A DNA stretch of 64,000 bases from Saprospiraceae bacterium (GCA_016715105.1 JADKBO010000003.1:124001-188000), one strand, 5' to 3'; shown: positions 41,719 to 51,943, counted from the first letter of the stretch. Program-made: numbers and translations. The notes: generated from the letters alone by a model not told the origin.

Positions 41719-43480
41719 TCACAGCTGCTGTCAACATGGAGTCAGCTGGATCATATCCACTTGTAGCAGTGATGCCCGTCCATCCAGCTTCTAAAGCATC
41801 AGGACATCCATCTCCATCTGCATCCAGGTCACATGAATTGGTGATTCCATCTCCATCCAAGTCCGATATGCATGTCATCACATAATAAAAATCGTCGATG
41901 GTTATAGAATTATCCGGCAATAAACTATTGAGTTCATTGTAAACATACCACCTGAACGTATATGTCATACCTGCTTGTAACAGATACGGGGTGATGTCCA
42001 GATCCGAGTATTGATAAGTTGTGTTATTGGGTGGTGATTTATGGAAAAAGTCTTGTACCAACAAAGTCTGAGAACCAGCGAAGGTTCCGTTATTTGAAAC
42101 TTCAACTGCAATAAAATAATTCCCGGTTGCTGAGCCACCTGAATTTATTGGAGTCAATCCGGTCGCAAGATTTGTGAGTAAAGCATCTTGAGACATTGTC
42201 ACCGTCATCTGTACATAATCCCCATTGGTCTTTGCTTGTGCAAAGCTACTTGCATCAACAGTTGCCCTAATATCATATTCAAATTGGTCATCATAAACTC
42301 CATTTCCCGAGCCGGGTGCTGGTGTTGAGGTACCGTTTACAGTGCCCAGACCTGATCCAAAAGTCATAAGCCCTGTTGATGAAACATACGGACTTGAGGC
42401 AACCGATGACCCATTCAACCTGAAAGTTGCAGCCCTGTCACCCATGATGGTTGTATTGCTGTTATTAAACCAGTTGACTTCTGGTACTGGCGTCATACAA
42501 GCATCCTCAGTGGTGTTTACAATACCATCATTGTCATTGTCGAGGTCGCATTCGTTGGCAACTCCGTCCATATCTTTGTCAGGACAATCTACAACATCAC
42601 CTTCATCAATCAGCCCATCTCCGTCATTGTCCAAATTATCACAACAAATTTCCTTTAGGGTTGAAACACAAAAAGAACTCACTCCACTACTGGAAGTAGT
42701 TCCCCCCAAAACAATACCATTTGTGAAGTTAAATGGTCTCGACGTAATAACATCCCTAGTAAAAAACAGCTCTGTGAACCCTGTAGTATTCTGAATATTC
42801 ATATATCCTCCATCGTCACAACATGAGCCAGGTCCACTGGTATTTAGAGGATTATCGAGAAATCCTGTCACAGCAGTCCCGTTGAAAATTGGAGCATTGC
42901 CTCCATCATTGGGCCCGCAGTTTCCTCCACTTACCATCGCTCCCGCAACTCCAAGCCAGTCAAAATTTGTTGTACTACTTCCATTGGTAGACCAATTGGT
43001 GAGATCTTCATCCCCATCACAGTTATCATTGATAGCCCAAAATCCAATTCTTGTATTATATACTGGTTCGGAAAATGTAATTTTATAATTCTCAAATGTT
43101 GAAGGTGCACTGTTGGATCCCGTACCCAACCATGCTCCCTGAAGGCTTCCTGAAGTAAGTGTGCTCATGTTGTAACCACCGCTATTCGCCACCCGCTCAA
43201 CAGTAACGGTAATAGTTCTTCCGCTGCACGGTACTTGATAGGTCAGCAGATTCCCGCTGACAGTTGTGGGTGTTCGCCAGTCTATTTGACAGTTTTGGGA
43301 ACTAGGCGGACATGCGAACGCAACATTAGCAAAACAATCTGGGTCAGATTCATTGATCAATCCATCGCCATCGTCATCTCCTGGGCTCGTGCAGTTTTCA
43401 CCACAAACTGCCATACCTGCGCACTCAGGGTCAAGGCAGTCTGGTAATCCGTCAGCATCATTATCTATATTATCATTACA
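39480..43480 (-). repeat. Thrombospondin-3-like calcium-binding repeats
   Basis: Clusters of DxDxDGxxDxCDxDxDxDG motifs recur, such as DKDMDGVANECDLDNDNDGI, DLDGDGITNSCDLDADGDG and DKDGDGVADFCDLDDDNDGI. They are separated by beta-rich modules of unknown type. They span the frameshift near 41.5 kb in a continuous pattern, which supports one original gene. Confidence 0.8.
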
Positions 43481-44458
43481 AATTTCAATAGCTTCAGAAA
43501 TTCCCAATAGGAATCCATCCCCAGAAACCGAAGAAGTTGTAGACCACGTAGGATTTGGGGCTGTGCCTCCATTAGGATCTTGTCCTCCATCACCTCTTAA
43601 GTAAACTCTGAAAGAAACTGAGGTAATATTCGTTCCTCCAAGCAATACCGAACCGGAGGCGGCAAATCTCATCACTGTTCCTGTTGTCGATCCTGCAGTT
43701 GCCGGGCCAAAATTAGTTGCGGTGTTTCTTATAGTCGACCCAACTATATTAAAGGCACTTGATCCCGACAATTCAGTCATAGTAATTCCAGAAGTAAGCA
43801 AATCTAGTTCAGTTGAGAAACCTAAGTAAGAAGTCACTGAATTAAAAGTACTTGACACAATTCCCCCTAAGCCAGTTAAATGTAGAATTGGATTATCCAT
43901 GGGTTGGTTAAAGGTTATTGTAAGGTCCGCATAATATACTCTTGCATTTAGAAGCTGATTATTTGTACCTGTACTGCTGATTAAAGCATCTGTATTCAAT
44001 TGTAAATTCAAACTCCTATTTGTTGTAATATCTATACCTGTACCGATACATGTCGGGCACGAACTGTAGTTTCCATTTGACGAACCGCTAAGAAAATTCA
44101 TTGAACTAAATAATGGTCCATTTGGATAGGTATTGCTGGTGCCAGTAATTCCACCCCCAATAACAGCACCAGGAATAGTACTGTTTCCTTCTATTGATGC
44201 GAATTGCTGGTTACTCAACGTGAAAGTTGCAGTTGTAACAGGGATATAAGGGGCAATAGCATTTCCCGTAATGTTGTTTGTATTATTTTGAAAAGTTAAG
44301 GTCTGAGAAGTTTGTACTGAAGTCCCTGTTGGATTTCCAGCTCCAGTAAAAAATTCAAGGGTCTGTGCTTGCCCTATTAATGCACTTTGAAAAGGTAATG
44401 TGCAGTTTAGTAGCAATAGAAATAGCATTGATTTGCAAAAAGTAGAATTACTTTTCAT
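41468..44458 (-). CDS. Colossal T9SS-sorted adhesin, N-terminal part with signal peptide
   Basis: From ATG 44458 this part encodes about 996 residues. The start MKSNSTFCKSMLFLLLLNCT is a signal peptide with cleavage likely near IGQA-QTLEFF. The open frame extends to 44587, but those 43 extra residues are basic and unlike a leader, so I chose 44458. A serine/threonine/asparagine-rich beta region follows (residues 30-320). Next come calcium-repeat modules with DNDADGLPDCLDPECAG and CCDNLDNDGDGLIDEGD and intervening beta domains. The frame stops at 41468 with LGGTTF, in the middle of a repeat-module pair. A one-base shift at about 41490-41510 continues directly into the 8,840-codon frame (APLSDNLKVRISFVNG). 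A true stop would leave a T9SS substrate with no sorting domain, so this is most likely the 5' part of one gene. Confidence 0.8.
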   Translation of the reverse strand: MKSNSTFCKSMLFLLLLNCTLPFQSALIGQAQTLEFFTGAGNPTGTSVQTSQTLTFQNNTNNITGNAIAPYIPVTTATFTLSNQQFASIEGNSTIPGAVIGGGITGTSNTYPNGPLFSSMNFLSGSSNGNYSSCPTCIGTGIDITTNRSLNLQLNTDALISSTGTNNQLLNARVYYADLTITFNQPMDNPILHLTGLGGIVSSTFNSVTSYLGFSTELDLLTSGITMTELSGSSAFNIVGSTIRNTATNFGPATAGSTTGTVMRFAASGSVLLGGTNITSVSFRVYLRGDGGQDPNGGTAPNPTWSTTSSVSGDGFLLGISEAIEICNDNIDNDADGLPDCLDPECAGMAVCGENCTSPGDDDGDGLINESDPDCFANVAFACPPSSQNCQIDWRTPTTVSGNLLTYQVPCSGRTITVTVERVANSGGYNMSTLTSGSLQGAWLGTGSNSAPSTFENYKITFSEPVYNTRIGFWAINDNCDGDEDLTNWSTNGSSTTNFDWLGVAGAMVSGGNCGPNDGGNAPIFNGTAVTGFLDNPLNTSGPGSCCDDGGYMNIQNTTGFTELFFTRDVITSRPFNFTNGIVLGGTTSSSGVSSFCVSTLKEICCDNLDNDGDGLIDEGDVVDCPDKDMDGVANECDLDNDNDGIVNTTEDACMTPVPEVNWFNNSNTTIMGDRAATFRLNGSSVASSPYVSSTGLMTFGSGLGTVNGTSTPAPGSGNGVYDDQFEYDIRATVDASSFAQAKTNGDYVQMTVTMSQDALLTNLATGLTPINSGGSATGNYFIAVEVSNNGTFAGSQTLLVQDFFHKSPPNNTTYQYSDLDITPYLLQAGMTYTFRWYVYNELNSLLPDNSITIDDFYYVMTCISDLDGDGITNSCDLDADGDGCPDALEAGWTGITATSGYDPADSMLTAAVNVMGVPTSAAGQTPFTPNTGVPASLDPFVQGPACPMADKDMDGVADKVDLDDDNDGILDSDEKNCGLSATWTNVGTGLGGTTF

Positions 44459-44996
44459 AGTGGCAAGACTTTTAAAATTGAAAAATGGAGGTATAATTAT
44501 TTTAGATCCTTTTGCAGGATAATTCTCATAACAATTTGTTTTAGAGAATTTTTGGAGATTTTTAAAAAATCCAAAATCATAGGACAATGTATAGGTAGGA
44601 AAATTAAGTATTTTCGAGTTATATTTTTCCTTATACTATATTTTTTTTTGTAGTTTCCTTTCCAACATCAGTAATGCCAAATTATAAAATTTACATGAAC
44701 AAACCACTTTTAATAATTAGAAGCGATTTGATTCCTACGAATTCACTTAAACAGCTTTTATCAAAAAGAAATGTCTACATATGACTTCTTTTCTTGATAC
44801 AAAAAGTTTCAGAATAAAAATATAATTCTGAAAGTTCTAGCAATTCATACTTTTGTTGGTGAAGCAAATGTACAAATGTTGTTTTATATATTATAATTCC
44901 AAATAGATAATATTTACATTTAAAGATCTTTATGCTAAGATTTGGATCAATCTCAAATTAAAAGTTCAAAATTATTCTTGTTTGAGATTTAAAAAA
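44459..44996. other. Spacer between two giant genes
   Basis: This A+T-rich stretch of about 540 bases holds the leader of the colossal adhesin gene. A short hairpin is possible near 44520-44555 (AATTCTC with GAGAATT). I find no convincing TANNTTTG element, gene or RNA in it. Confidence 0.4.
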
Positions 44997-45034
44997 TAGG
45001 CAGAATCAAAAGAATTTAATTCTGATTCTGCCTA
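44991..45034 (-). terminator. Rho-independent terminator of the 2,230-residue protein gene
   Basis: A perfect 12-bp stem, TAGGCAGAATCA (44997-45008) with TGATTCTGCCTA (45023-45034), is followed on the minus strand by six T residues (44996-44991). The stop codon is 17 bases upstream of the hairpin. Confidence 0.9.
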
Positions 45035-45050
45035 TACAATAATATCAATC

Positions 45051-48000
45051 TTATTTCATAATGAAAATCATCTTTTTGTTGACTACTTCCTGTTCATATG
45101 ACAGATTGTAGATGTAAATGCCATCCTGGTGTAATATTGTCTGGTCAATGGTAGTTTCATTCCTACCCCTTTGTCCTTCAAATGATCTTCTGTAAAGTTC
45201 TCTACCAGCCAAATCATTGATTCTTATGGTTACCGTTCCAGATTGCGGTAATTCGTATGCAATGATCGTATTATTACTCCAAGGGTTTGGATAATTCTGG
45301 TGTACGATCATTTTGGCATTTTGTTCGCTGTTTCTTACCTCTAGTGCGAGTTCATTTTCACCAAAACTGTCTTCATAAACGATGCTTTGCTGATCCAGGT
45401 AGACCATATCTTTGAGATAGCCATCTTTCAAAACTTTGGCAACTAAGGTAAACAATGGCATGTTCTGATCCAGATACTTGCCTTTTGCCTCAATGTGTAC
45501 GAAGTGTAAGATGTTATTTTGATCTACATAAGCATTACTCAAATCTATAGGTAATGTGCCTGGGAGAATGTCTTCTACGATGATGCCCTTTGCAATCAAG
45601 TTGACTTGTAGTGCTTCCAGAGAGGTAATGTCTCCAAAGATTGGAATTTCAACGTGTCCACTCGTTTGAACTTCCTGATCATCCATTGTCAACTTGGAAA
45701 TACCTTGACTTCTTCCTTTTGCCTGACTTGAGTTGGCTATCACACTGCCATCTACATCTCCTATTTTGATGCCTCTGAAATCTACTTTCATATCACTATT
45801 CAAACTATTGATATAGTAGCTTTCTGGTAGTGGGTTTGCCCAAGGATTGACGGCATCTTGGAATTGGAAACTTTTATCTATGAATCTCCAGCTCGTATTA
45901 CCTTCAAATCTTTCTGTTACGCCCAAGATCATTTTTCTCAAACTGACCAAATCACTGATGGTTACTTTTTCATCTTTATCCACGTCAGCTGCAATCATAT
46001 AGTAAGGATTGTCGAGACGTTTGATACCCAAGATGTGTCTTTGTACGTGTAAAAGATCAATCACATTCACGCCATTCTTATGATCATCATCTTTGATTGG
46101 TTTCACAGAATAAGCCTGACCTGTATTCAAATCAGAAACACCATATTTTCCAACTTTATCTGTTGTTGCTTTGAGTATATTGGTCCCTTCTACTTCCACA
46201 GTAACAGCTTCTACAACAATATCCTTTTGTGTAAAGATCTCCCCATCTACACCAGCAACTATGCCAGAGCGCGTGGTATCCTTTCTACATCTGAACATTT
46301 CAATATCACCAATCAGACCTTTATCTATGAAGCTCGTTCCATCATTGTTGAAGTCAATAACGATGTCCTTCCTTACATTGCCTATGGAGTCGAAATGTAT
46401 ACCCTGTACACCATAATATAAGCTATCTCTACTTGCAACGGTATATGCTGTTCCTTTGTGCAACCAGTTACCAGATGCCCACATCAAACCATCTCTTACC
46501 GCAAAGGTATCCAGACCTACTTGTCTATGGCCAAAGTCAACACCACCTGCTGAGTTTTCACCAAATGTTATTCCACTCACTCCTGAAGCACCAGCTTGGA
46601 ATTCAGTTTCAACATTTGACCCTATCTTCAACAATTTATCAAATGTCCACGAAGAGGTAAGGTTATATTTGGCAACAATGGCTGTGTGCGATCCTTGTGT
46701 GATTGCTACACTCGGGCTTACTTTAGCATTACCCCCGCGTTCTGCCCACAACATACTTCTGCCATTATCAGAGAAAGCAATATCGGTAATTCTCACTTCA
46801 TCACCAGGAAGCCCATTGATCTCCAATCTTTCTGAGCCTGCAACAGGGAATGCACCAGCAGCAGTGAGTTTCAAACTCCACATTTGTCTGGTTGCTCCAG
46901 AAATCCTAGGGAAATAGAGCTTTACACTATCGGCTTCATAATTGATTCCTATACCCCATATCTGCTCCGCTTGCGGCGCTATTCCTGAAGTACCATTATC
47001 TGCAATAAATGGATCGTAACTGGAGATTATCGCACCCGTTGTTGGATTGATTCTGTAAATCTTTCCATCTTCAAGATTGGTAGCGAAGATTGATTTGTTC
47101 TTTCTGTCCACTACCACGTTACCAATACCATTGAAATCGCCACCAAAATTCGCAAGACTTACCAATGGAACCGCTCTGAATAATGGCGGACTCGCTTTAT
47201 ATATTCTTCCGGTAGGAATACCCACTGGTTGTGCGGAAGGATAGAGGTAAACATCTGATGATGCCAGATAAACATTCGCACTGTCATCCGTTGCGATTCC
47301 AAATATCTGTCCTATTGAATCCAATCTCCAGTTTGCTGGAATGAATGGAGTCAATGACCAATTCGTCATATTAGGCGCACCGCCATTTTGTTTTACATTG
47401 TATATCGCCCCTAGCGGATCATTTCTCCTTTCTGGAGTAGTCTGACAAGTGATGGCCATGAATCCTGTGAATGGATTTTCTGCGCACAAATCTCTCGGGC
47501 AATTTAAAGTAATTGTAGCGTTACAGCTACTGCTCAAAGAGTCTGTATCAAATACTGTCATTGTCAGTACGCTCGGTGCAGTTCCACAAGTCAGCTTGAT
47601 TCTGGACGCTCGCTTAGCCGGTATCCATTTCTGCGCTGAGCCATTATTAAATTCTGTCAGCGTGGCAGATAGTCCATTCCCTTTGAAAAAGTGCATGAAT
47701 GCAAGAGAGTCTTTTTTAGGAAATGCTCCGCTGAATGTGAATGTCAATTGATTTGCTGGAGTACAGGCATCAGAACTACCATTATTAATCGTATCGGCAC
47801 CTATTTCTATCATTGCAAGCATTGGCCCATCCCCATCAGGATCAATTGGAGACAATGTGATTGGTCTTGTGACACAAATCGGTGGCAAACAATTTTTGAT
47901 TTTGAATATGTATTCTACTGTGTCCTTATTGGCACAAGTATCACTCACTATGAAGGTGACTTTGTTCATACCCACTGGAGCTTTAGGGCTGATGGAAACA

Positions 48001-51000
48001 GATCCGCCCGTTGCCATACCCGTTGCTTCTGTAGAACCGTTGTTTCCATAATCCAATCTCCAAATCCACGTTAATCGTGCTGCAGGAGTTCCAGGATCGG
48101 TTGCAGTCGCTCCAAGTGTCACCGCTAAACTATCACACGTTTGAGTATTGATGCAAAAGTTTCTGATGCTATCACTGGTGGAGATCGTCGGTCTTACAAT
48201 ATCCAAACATGGACAAGGACCACTTATGTTTACTGTTGCTGTACAACTTGAAGATTTTTTGGAAGGATCCCAAACGGTAAAGGTCACGGATCTAATGCCC
48301 AAATCTCCACAATCAAATTTCAATCGAGAAGATTTAGTAGCTGGTACCCATTGCTGTGCATTTCCAGCCACAAAGGTCAACGAGTCAGATCTTACCCCAT
48401 TTCCTGTGAAGTAATGGATCTGGCCGATCAAACTATCCACTGGATAAGCACCATTGAATGTGTATATCAATGGATCTGTAGAACAAGAGTCTGCACTGAG
48501 GTTTGAAAGATTATCCAAGTCTTTAGCATTGACAACTGCCATCAAAGGCATTGGACCAGCTCCATCTGGATCAACCAATGCAACTTCTAGATTGGTTGTT
48601 CTACAATTGGCTTTTGGTCCTTTGTTGTTAAAGATGATGATGTCATACATCAAGGTATCCTTATTATTACAAGTATCTGCTACTATAAATGTTACTTTAT
48701 GCGTATCAACAGGAAGGTTGGCCATAAAAGTATTACTCATACCTGTAGAATCGATGGTTCCATCTTTTCCGACATCGAGGCTGTATGTCCACTTCAAAAG
48801 ATTTGCAGGCACTGCGTCTGTGGCAGTTGCACTGAATGTTACTTTCATTGGACCAACACAATTGGCAGCAGTATTGAGCACTCTTCTAGTTGAATCAGAA
48901 GTAGTGATGATCGGAGCAATTTTATCCTGGCAACAAGGTCCACCTTGGAGGTTTACCGTTACCTGACAAATACCTTTGTTTTTATCTAAATCCCAAACAG
49001 TCACGTCTAGTAAAGCAATAGGTGCGTTGTCGCAGTCCAAAATTATACATGACGTACGATTTGCAGGATCCCATCTTTGGGCGTTGCCCAACAAATACTC
49101 AGCTTCTGTGGCTAGTAAGCCATTGCCTTTGAAATAATGTGTCTGGTTGATCAAGCTATCTACTGGATATGCCATATTAAAGGTAAATCTCAATGAATCA
49201 GCTGGAGTACAAACATCATCAGATCCTGCGTCAAAATCTTTAGCGCATATTTCTACCATCAATGGACCACCAGGAACCATTGGTTCCATCAATTTGGTCA
49301 CTATACCGATACACTTAGGCGAAGGTTCTTTGCAATTTTTGACTTCAAAATCATACATAGTCATGGCAGAACTTCCACATCCATCATAGACGGTAAATGT
49401 TATCTTATGTAAACCTGCTGGAGCTAAATATTGAATGCTATCTCCAAATCCAGAAGCATCAATACTTCCATTTTTAAATAAATCAATATCATATGTCCAA
49501 ACCAGATCTTGCTTCAATGTATTATTATCAGTTGCAGAAGCTTTGAGTATCACCAGAACGTTGCTGGCTGCACATGTAGCTGCAAAACTACAAGCAGTAA
49601 CTAAAGTTGTTGGTGAAGTTATAACAGGTGCAACTTTATCTTGTACGATGATAGTTTGTGTGAATTGTGCAATCACCTCGGTAGGGTCTTCGCCACACCA
49701 GTTTATCACTTTCCATGTTCTCAAAATTTTGAAACATGTTCCAGAATTATTGAAAAATAAGGTGTCTTCACTTCTATTAAGTCCTACCATATTACAAGGC
49801 ACGAAAGGGATAAAAGGGCTACCTGTATAAATTTCATCCGTGCTGTCGATAGAAGTAGTCACTTCCATTTGTGGCCATATTATGGAATCAGGGTTAAAAA
49901 TAGAATCCGGAACTACAGTAATGATCTGATTACCAGTTTCTACCACTTGACCATTAAAGATCAATTGCCATCTCCTTTCGATTTCTCCAATACCACAATC
50001 GCTCAAATCTCTGATAACGGTATCTCTGAAAATTCCTGCATTCTGGCATTCGGTACCAATGATCATTGGTCTTCCAAAAATGCTGTCCAATCTTCTATAA
50101 TCAATGACAAAGCTACATCCTACAGTGGTATCCTCAGGGAAAGTAGCGTCTGGAACAATTTTGTTTTGAACAATTACCTCCGTCATACAGAAGTTTTCAT
50201 TTCCATTGCTGTCTGTGACTTTGATGCCTACCATAAGGGCTTTTCCTACGTCTTCACAACAATAATGTACGATATCAGTCCAAGCGGTGTCGTTCTCACA
50301 ACCCAATTCCATTCTTCTGATTTCAATCGTCACAGGATCACCACAATAATCATAGCTGTGTTTTCCTACTTGCTCAGCAGTAAGAAATCCTTCTCCTTGA
50401 TTGTTGAGTGCAACCACATTTACAGGTTGACAAATTGCAATGGGAGCAACTTTATCTACGACTGTGATCGCAAAACGTTCTGTGCTGGTATTTCCACAAG
50501 GCAAGTCAGAAATATTGTAAATTACATCAAATGTGCCTACGCCCAATTGAATGGTTGGTCCATTTGTGTTTGCTATGCCTCCAGGATAAATAACCTCATA
50601 TTTCAATGTTTTTTGACAAAGATCACTGGCAACTGCCAAAGGCAATTTTATGTTTTGCACGCATTCACCAGATGTCATGAAAACGGTCATGTCTGGTATT
50701 GCAGCAATTGTTGGTGCTTGTGTGTCTACAATTCTGATCAATTGCGTATAAGTATCTATGATGGGAGCACCACAAGTCCATTGGATCAGTTCCCAATCTC
50801 TTCTGATGATTCTAGTACACGTATTTACACCAGATAGAGGCGTGTCGACAAACTCCAATTGAGCCATACATGCATCCATGATTGGATATAAAGGCGCACC
50901 ATTTAAAGTTGGAATTCCTCCTTGGGCTGGTGTTACTGCGCCTATCACATTTTGACATTCTATTTCAACACTTGAAGATGGCCAAACTATATCAGTATAA

Positions 51001-51743
51001 TCAGTTCTGACTACATTGACTGTTTGATCACATGTGGTGTCCATATTATAGCCATCAACTGCTCTCCATTTGATGATATAATAACCTAAATAATCTGCAG
51101 ATTGTGGATTACTACAAGGATAAGGGAAATACGCTGATGTAACTTTACTCACCGTCACAGAACAATTATCTGTTGCCATTGGTGGCGCTACATCATCTGT
51201 GTCCATAGAACAAGCAATGGTTACATCAGTTGGACATACCAGTACAGGCTTCAACTTGTCTTCAATTAAGACATATGACCAACATGGTGCATTATCGCAA
51301 CCTTTGATTGCCACCGACACCTTAAACGTCTTGCCCAAATCGGCAATTGTAAATAAGTTGGTGTCTCTGATGGCCCCATTGGGTTCCATGATGACATAAG
51401 TAAAGGTGTCTTGCGGAAGACCTGTTGGGTTGACAAACAACATGTCTGGCCCAATAAAAGCTTCGCAATTCTGCCCTACGCTGAGATTTACTTGCCCCAG
51501 ACAGTCAAAATCTTCATCACAAGGAGCCATAAAGACTGCTTCAGACTGATTAGATTGTTTTTTAATGGAAGTATTGGTATAAACAGCTTCGTCTGGCGCA
51601 ACTTGGATTTCCTCCATATGCGTCAGCTTCTGATAACCCTTATTGATGCCCCACATAGCTGTAAGACCCAGTAAAAAAATAGCCGCTGTAATAGCCGACT
51701 TAGACCTTTTGTTTCCTTTTAGTAAAAATGTTACCACATTCAT
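45051..51743 (-). CDS. Giant T9SS-sorted protein with N-terminal membrane anchor and propeller-like domain
   Basis: This intact 2,230-residue protein starts MNVVTFLLKGNKRSKSAITA with one hydrophobic helix (about 17-33, ending in GINKG). It lacks an obvious AxA cleavage site, so it may be a signal anchor or an atypical signal peptide. HYR-like cysteine-rich modules follow to about residue 800. Three tandem copies of a roughly 240-residue module start near 804, 1048 and 1285, each pairing a P(S/K)xxC opening with an (H)YFKGNG or HFFKGNG motif. Residues 1421-1830 look like a beta-propeller (repeated G.GNVVVD, GKIYRINP and GDEVRITDIAFS strands). The end has a dockerin-like pair (1888-1948, loop DVDKDEKVTISD), a cohesin-like domain and a T9SS type A sorting domain (2145-2230). 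A good promoter precedes it. Function is unknown. Confidence 0.85.
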   Translation of the reverse strand: MNVVTFLLKGNKRSKSAITAAIFLLGLTAMWGINKGYQKLTHMEEIQVAPDEAVYTNTSIKKQSNQSEAVFMAPCDEDFDCLGQVNLSVGQNCEAFIGPDMLFVNPTGLPQDTFTYVIMEPNGAIRDTNLFTIADLGKTFKVSVAIKGCDNAPCWSYVLIEDKLKPVLVCPTDVTIACSMDTDDVAPPMATDNCSVTVSKVTSAYFPYPCSNPQSADYLGYYIIKWRAVDGYNMDTTCDQTVNVVRTDYTDIVWPSSSVEIECQNVIGAVTPAQGGIPTLNGAPLYPIMDACMAQLEFVDTPLSGVNTCTRIIRRDWELIQWTCGAPIIDTYTQLIRIVDTQAPTIAAIPDMTVFMTSGECVQNIKLPLAVASDLCQKTLKYEVIYPGGIANTNGPTIQLGVGTFDVIYNISDLPCGNTSTERFAITVVDKVAPIAICQPVNVVALNNQGEGFLTAEQVGKHSYDYCGDPVTIEIRRMELGCENDTAWTDIVHYCCEDVGKALMVGIKVTDSNGNENFCMTEVIVQNKIVPDATFPEDTTVGCSFVIDYRRLDSIFGRPMIIGTECQNAGIFRDTVIRDLSDCGIGEIERRWQLIFNGQVVETGNQIITVVPDSIFNPDSIIWPQMEVTTSIDSTDEIYTGSPFIPFVPCNMVGLNRSEDTLFFNNSGTCFKILRTWKVINWCGEDPTEVIAQFTQTIIVQDKVAPVITSPTTLVTACSFAATCAASNVLVILKASATDNNTLKQDLVWTYDIDLFKNGSIDASGFGDSIQYLAPAGLHKITFTVYDGCGSSAMTMYDFEVKNCKEPSPKCIGIVTKLMEPMVPGGPLMVEICAKDFDAGSDDVCTPADSLRFTFNMAYPVDSLINQTHYFKGNGLLATEAEYLLGNAQRWDPANRTSCIILDCDNAPIALLDVTVWDLDKNKGICQVTVNLQGGPCCQDKIAPIITTSDSTRRVLNTAANCVGPMKVTFSATATDAVPANLLKWTYSLDVGKDGTIDSTGMSNTFMANLPVDTHKVTFIVADTCNNKDTLMYDIIIFNNKGPKANCRTTNLEVALVDPDGAGPMPLMAVVNAKDLDNLSNLSADSCSTDPLIYTFNGAYPVDSLIGQIHYFTGNGVRSDSLTFVAGNAQQWVPATKSSRLKFDCGDLGIRSVTFTVWDPSKKSSSCTATVNISGPCPCLDIVRPTISTSDSIRNFCINTQTCDSLAVTLGATATDPGTPAARLTWIWRLDYGNNGSTEATGMATGGSVSISPKAPVGMNKVTFIVSDTCANKDTVEYIFKIKNCLPPICVTRPITLSPIDPDGDGPMLAMIEIGADTINNGSSDACTPANQLTFTFSGAFPKKDSLAFMHFFKGNGLSATLTEFNNGSAQKWIPAKRASRIKLTCGTAPSVLTMTVFDTDSLSSSCNATITLNCPRDLCAENPFTGFMAITCQTTPERRNDPLGAIYNVKQNGGAPNMTNWSLTPFIPANWRLDSIGQIFGIATDDSANVYLASSDVYLYPSAQPVGIPTGRIYKASPPLFRAVPLVSLANFGGDFNGIGNVVVDRKNKSIFATNLEDGKIYRINPTTGAIISSYDPFIADNGTSGIAPQAEQIWGIGINYEADSVKLYFPRISGATRQMWSLKLTAAGAFPVAGSERLEINGLPGDEVRITDIAFSDNGRSMLWAERGGNAKVSPSVAITQGSHTAIVAKYNLTSSWTFDKLLKIGSNVETEFQAGASGVSGITFGENSAGGVDFGHRQVGLDTFAVRDGLMWASGNWLHKGTAYTVASRDSLYYGVQGIHFDSIGNVRKDIVIDFNNDGTSFIDKGLIGDIEMFRCRKDTTRSGIVAGVDGEIFTQKDIVVEAVTVEVEGTNILKATTDKVGKYGVSDLNTGQAYSVKPIKDDDHKNGVNVIDLLHVQRHILGIKRLDNPYYMIAADVDKDEKVTISDLVSLRKMILGVTERFEGNTSWRFIDKSFQFQDAVNPWANPLPESYYINSLNSDMKVDFRGIKIGDVDGSVIANSSQAKGRSQGISKLTMDDQEVQTSGHVEIPIFGDITSLEALQVNLIAKGIIVEDILPGTLPIDLSNAYVDQNNILHFVHIEAKGKYLDQNMPLFTLVAKVLKDGYLKDMVYLDQQSIVYEDSFGENELALEVRNSEQNAKMIVHQNYPNPWSNNTIIAYELPQSGTVTIRINDLAGRELYRRSFEGQRGRNETTIDQTILHQDGIYIYNLSYEQEVVNKKMIFIMK

Positions 51744-51801
51744 AGCATTTGATTTTGTTTACAGGTTCTTGTAAATCAAATACTCAGGTCAATATATTAA
51801 A

Positions 51802-51832
51802 CAAAAGTATAATATGTTTTATACATTACAAA
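51802..51832 (-). promoter_or_regulatory. Bacteroidota promoter (TTTG-N19-TANNTTTG) of the 2,230-residue protein gene
   Basis: On the minus strand TTTG (51832-51829) is followed after 19 bases by TACTTTTG (51809-51802), a full match to the Bacteroidota -33/-7 consensus. It implies a start near 51795 and a leader of about 50 bases before the ATG at 51743. Confidence 0.75.
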
Positions 51833-51943
51833 ATTTTACAATATGTTTTTTCGAATTTATTTTAGTTAAACTTTTTCCTTTGTCTATTTTAATGGCAAAA
51901 AGTGTTTATTTTTCAATTAAATAATCTTTAAAACTCACTCATA

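Noticed and set aside
49869..50837. Plus-strand ORF of 322 codons inside the 2,230-residue gene
   Set aside because: It lies wholly antisense to a long intact gene with clear domain content and has a His/Tyr/Cys-rich composition typical of shadow frames.
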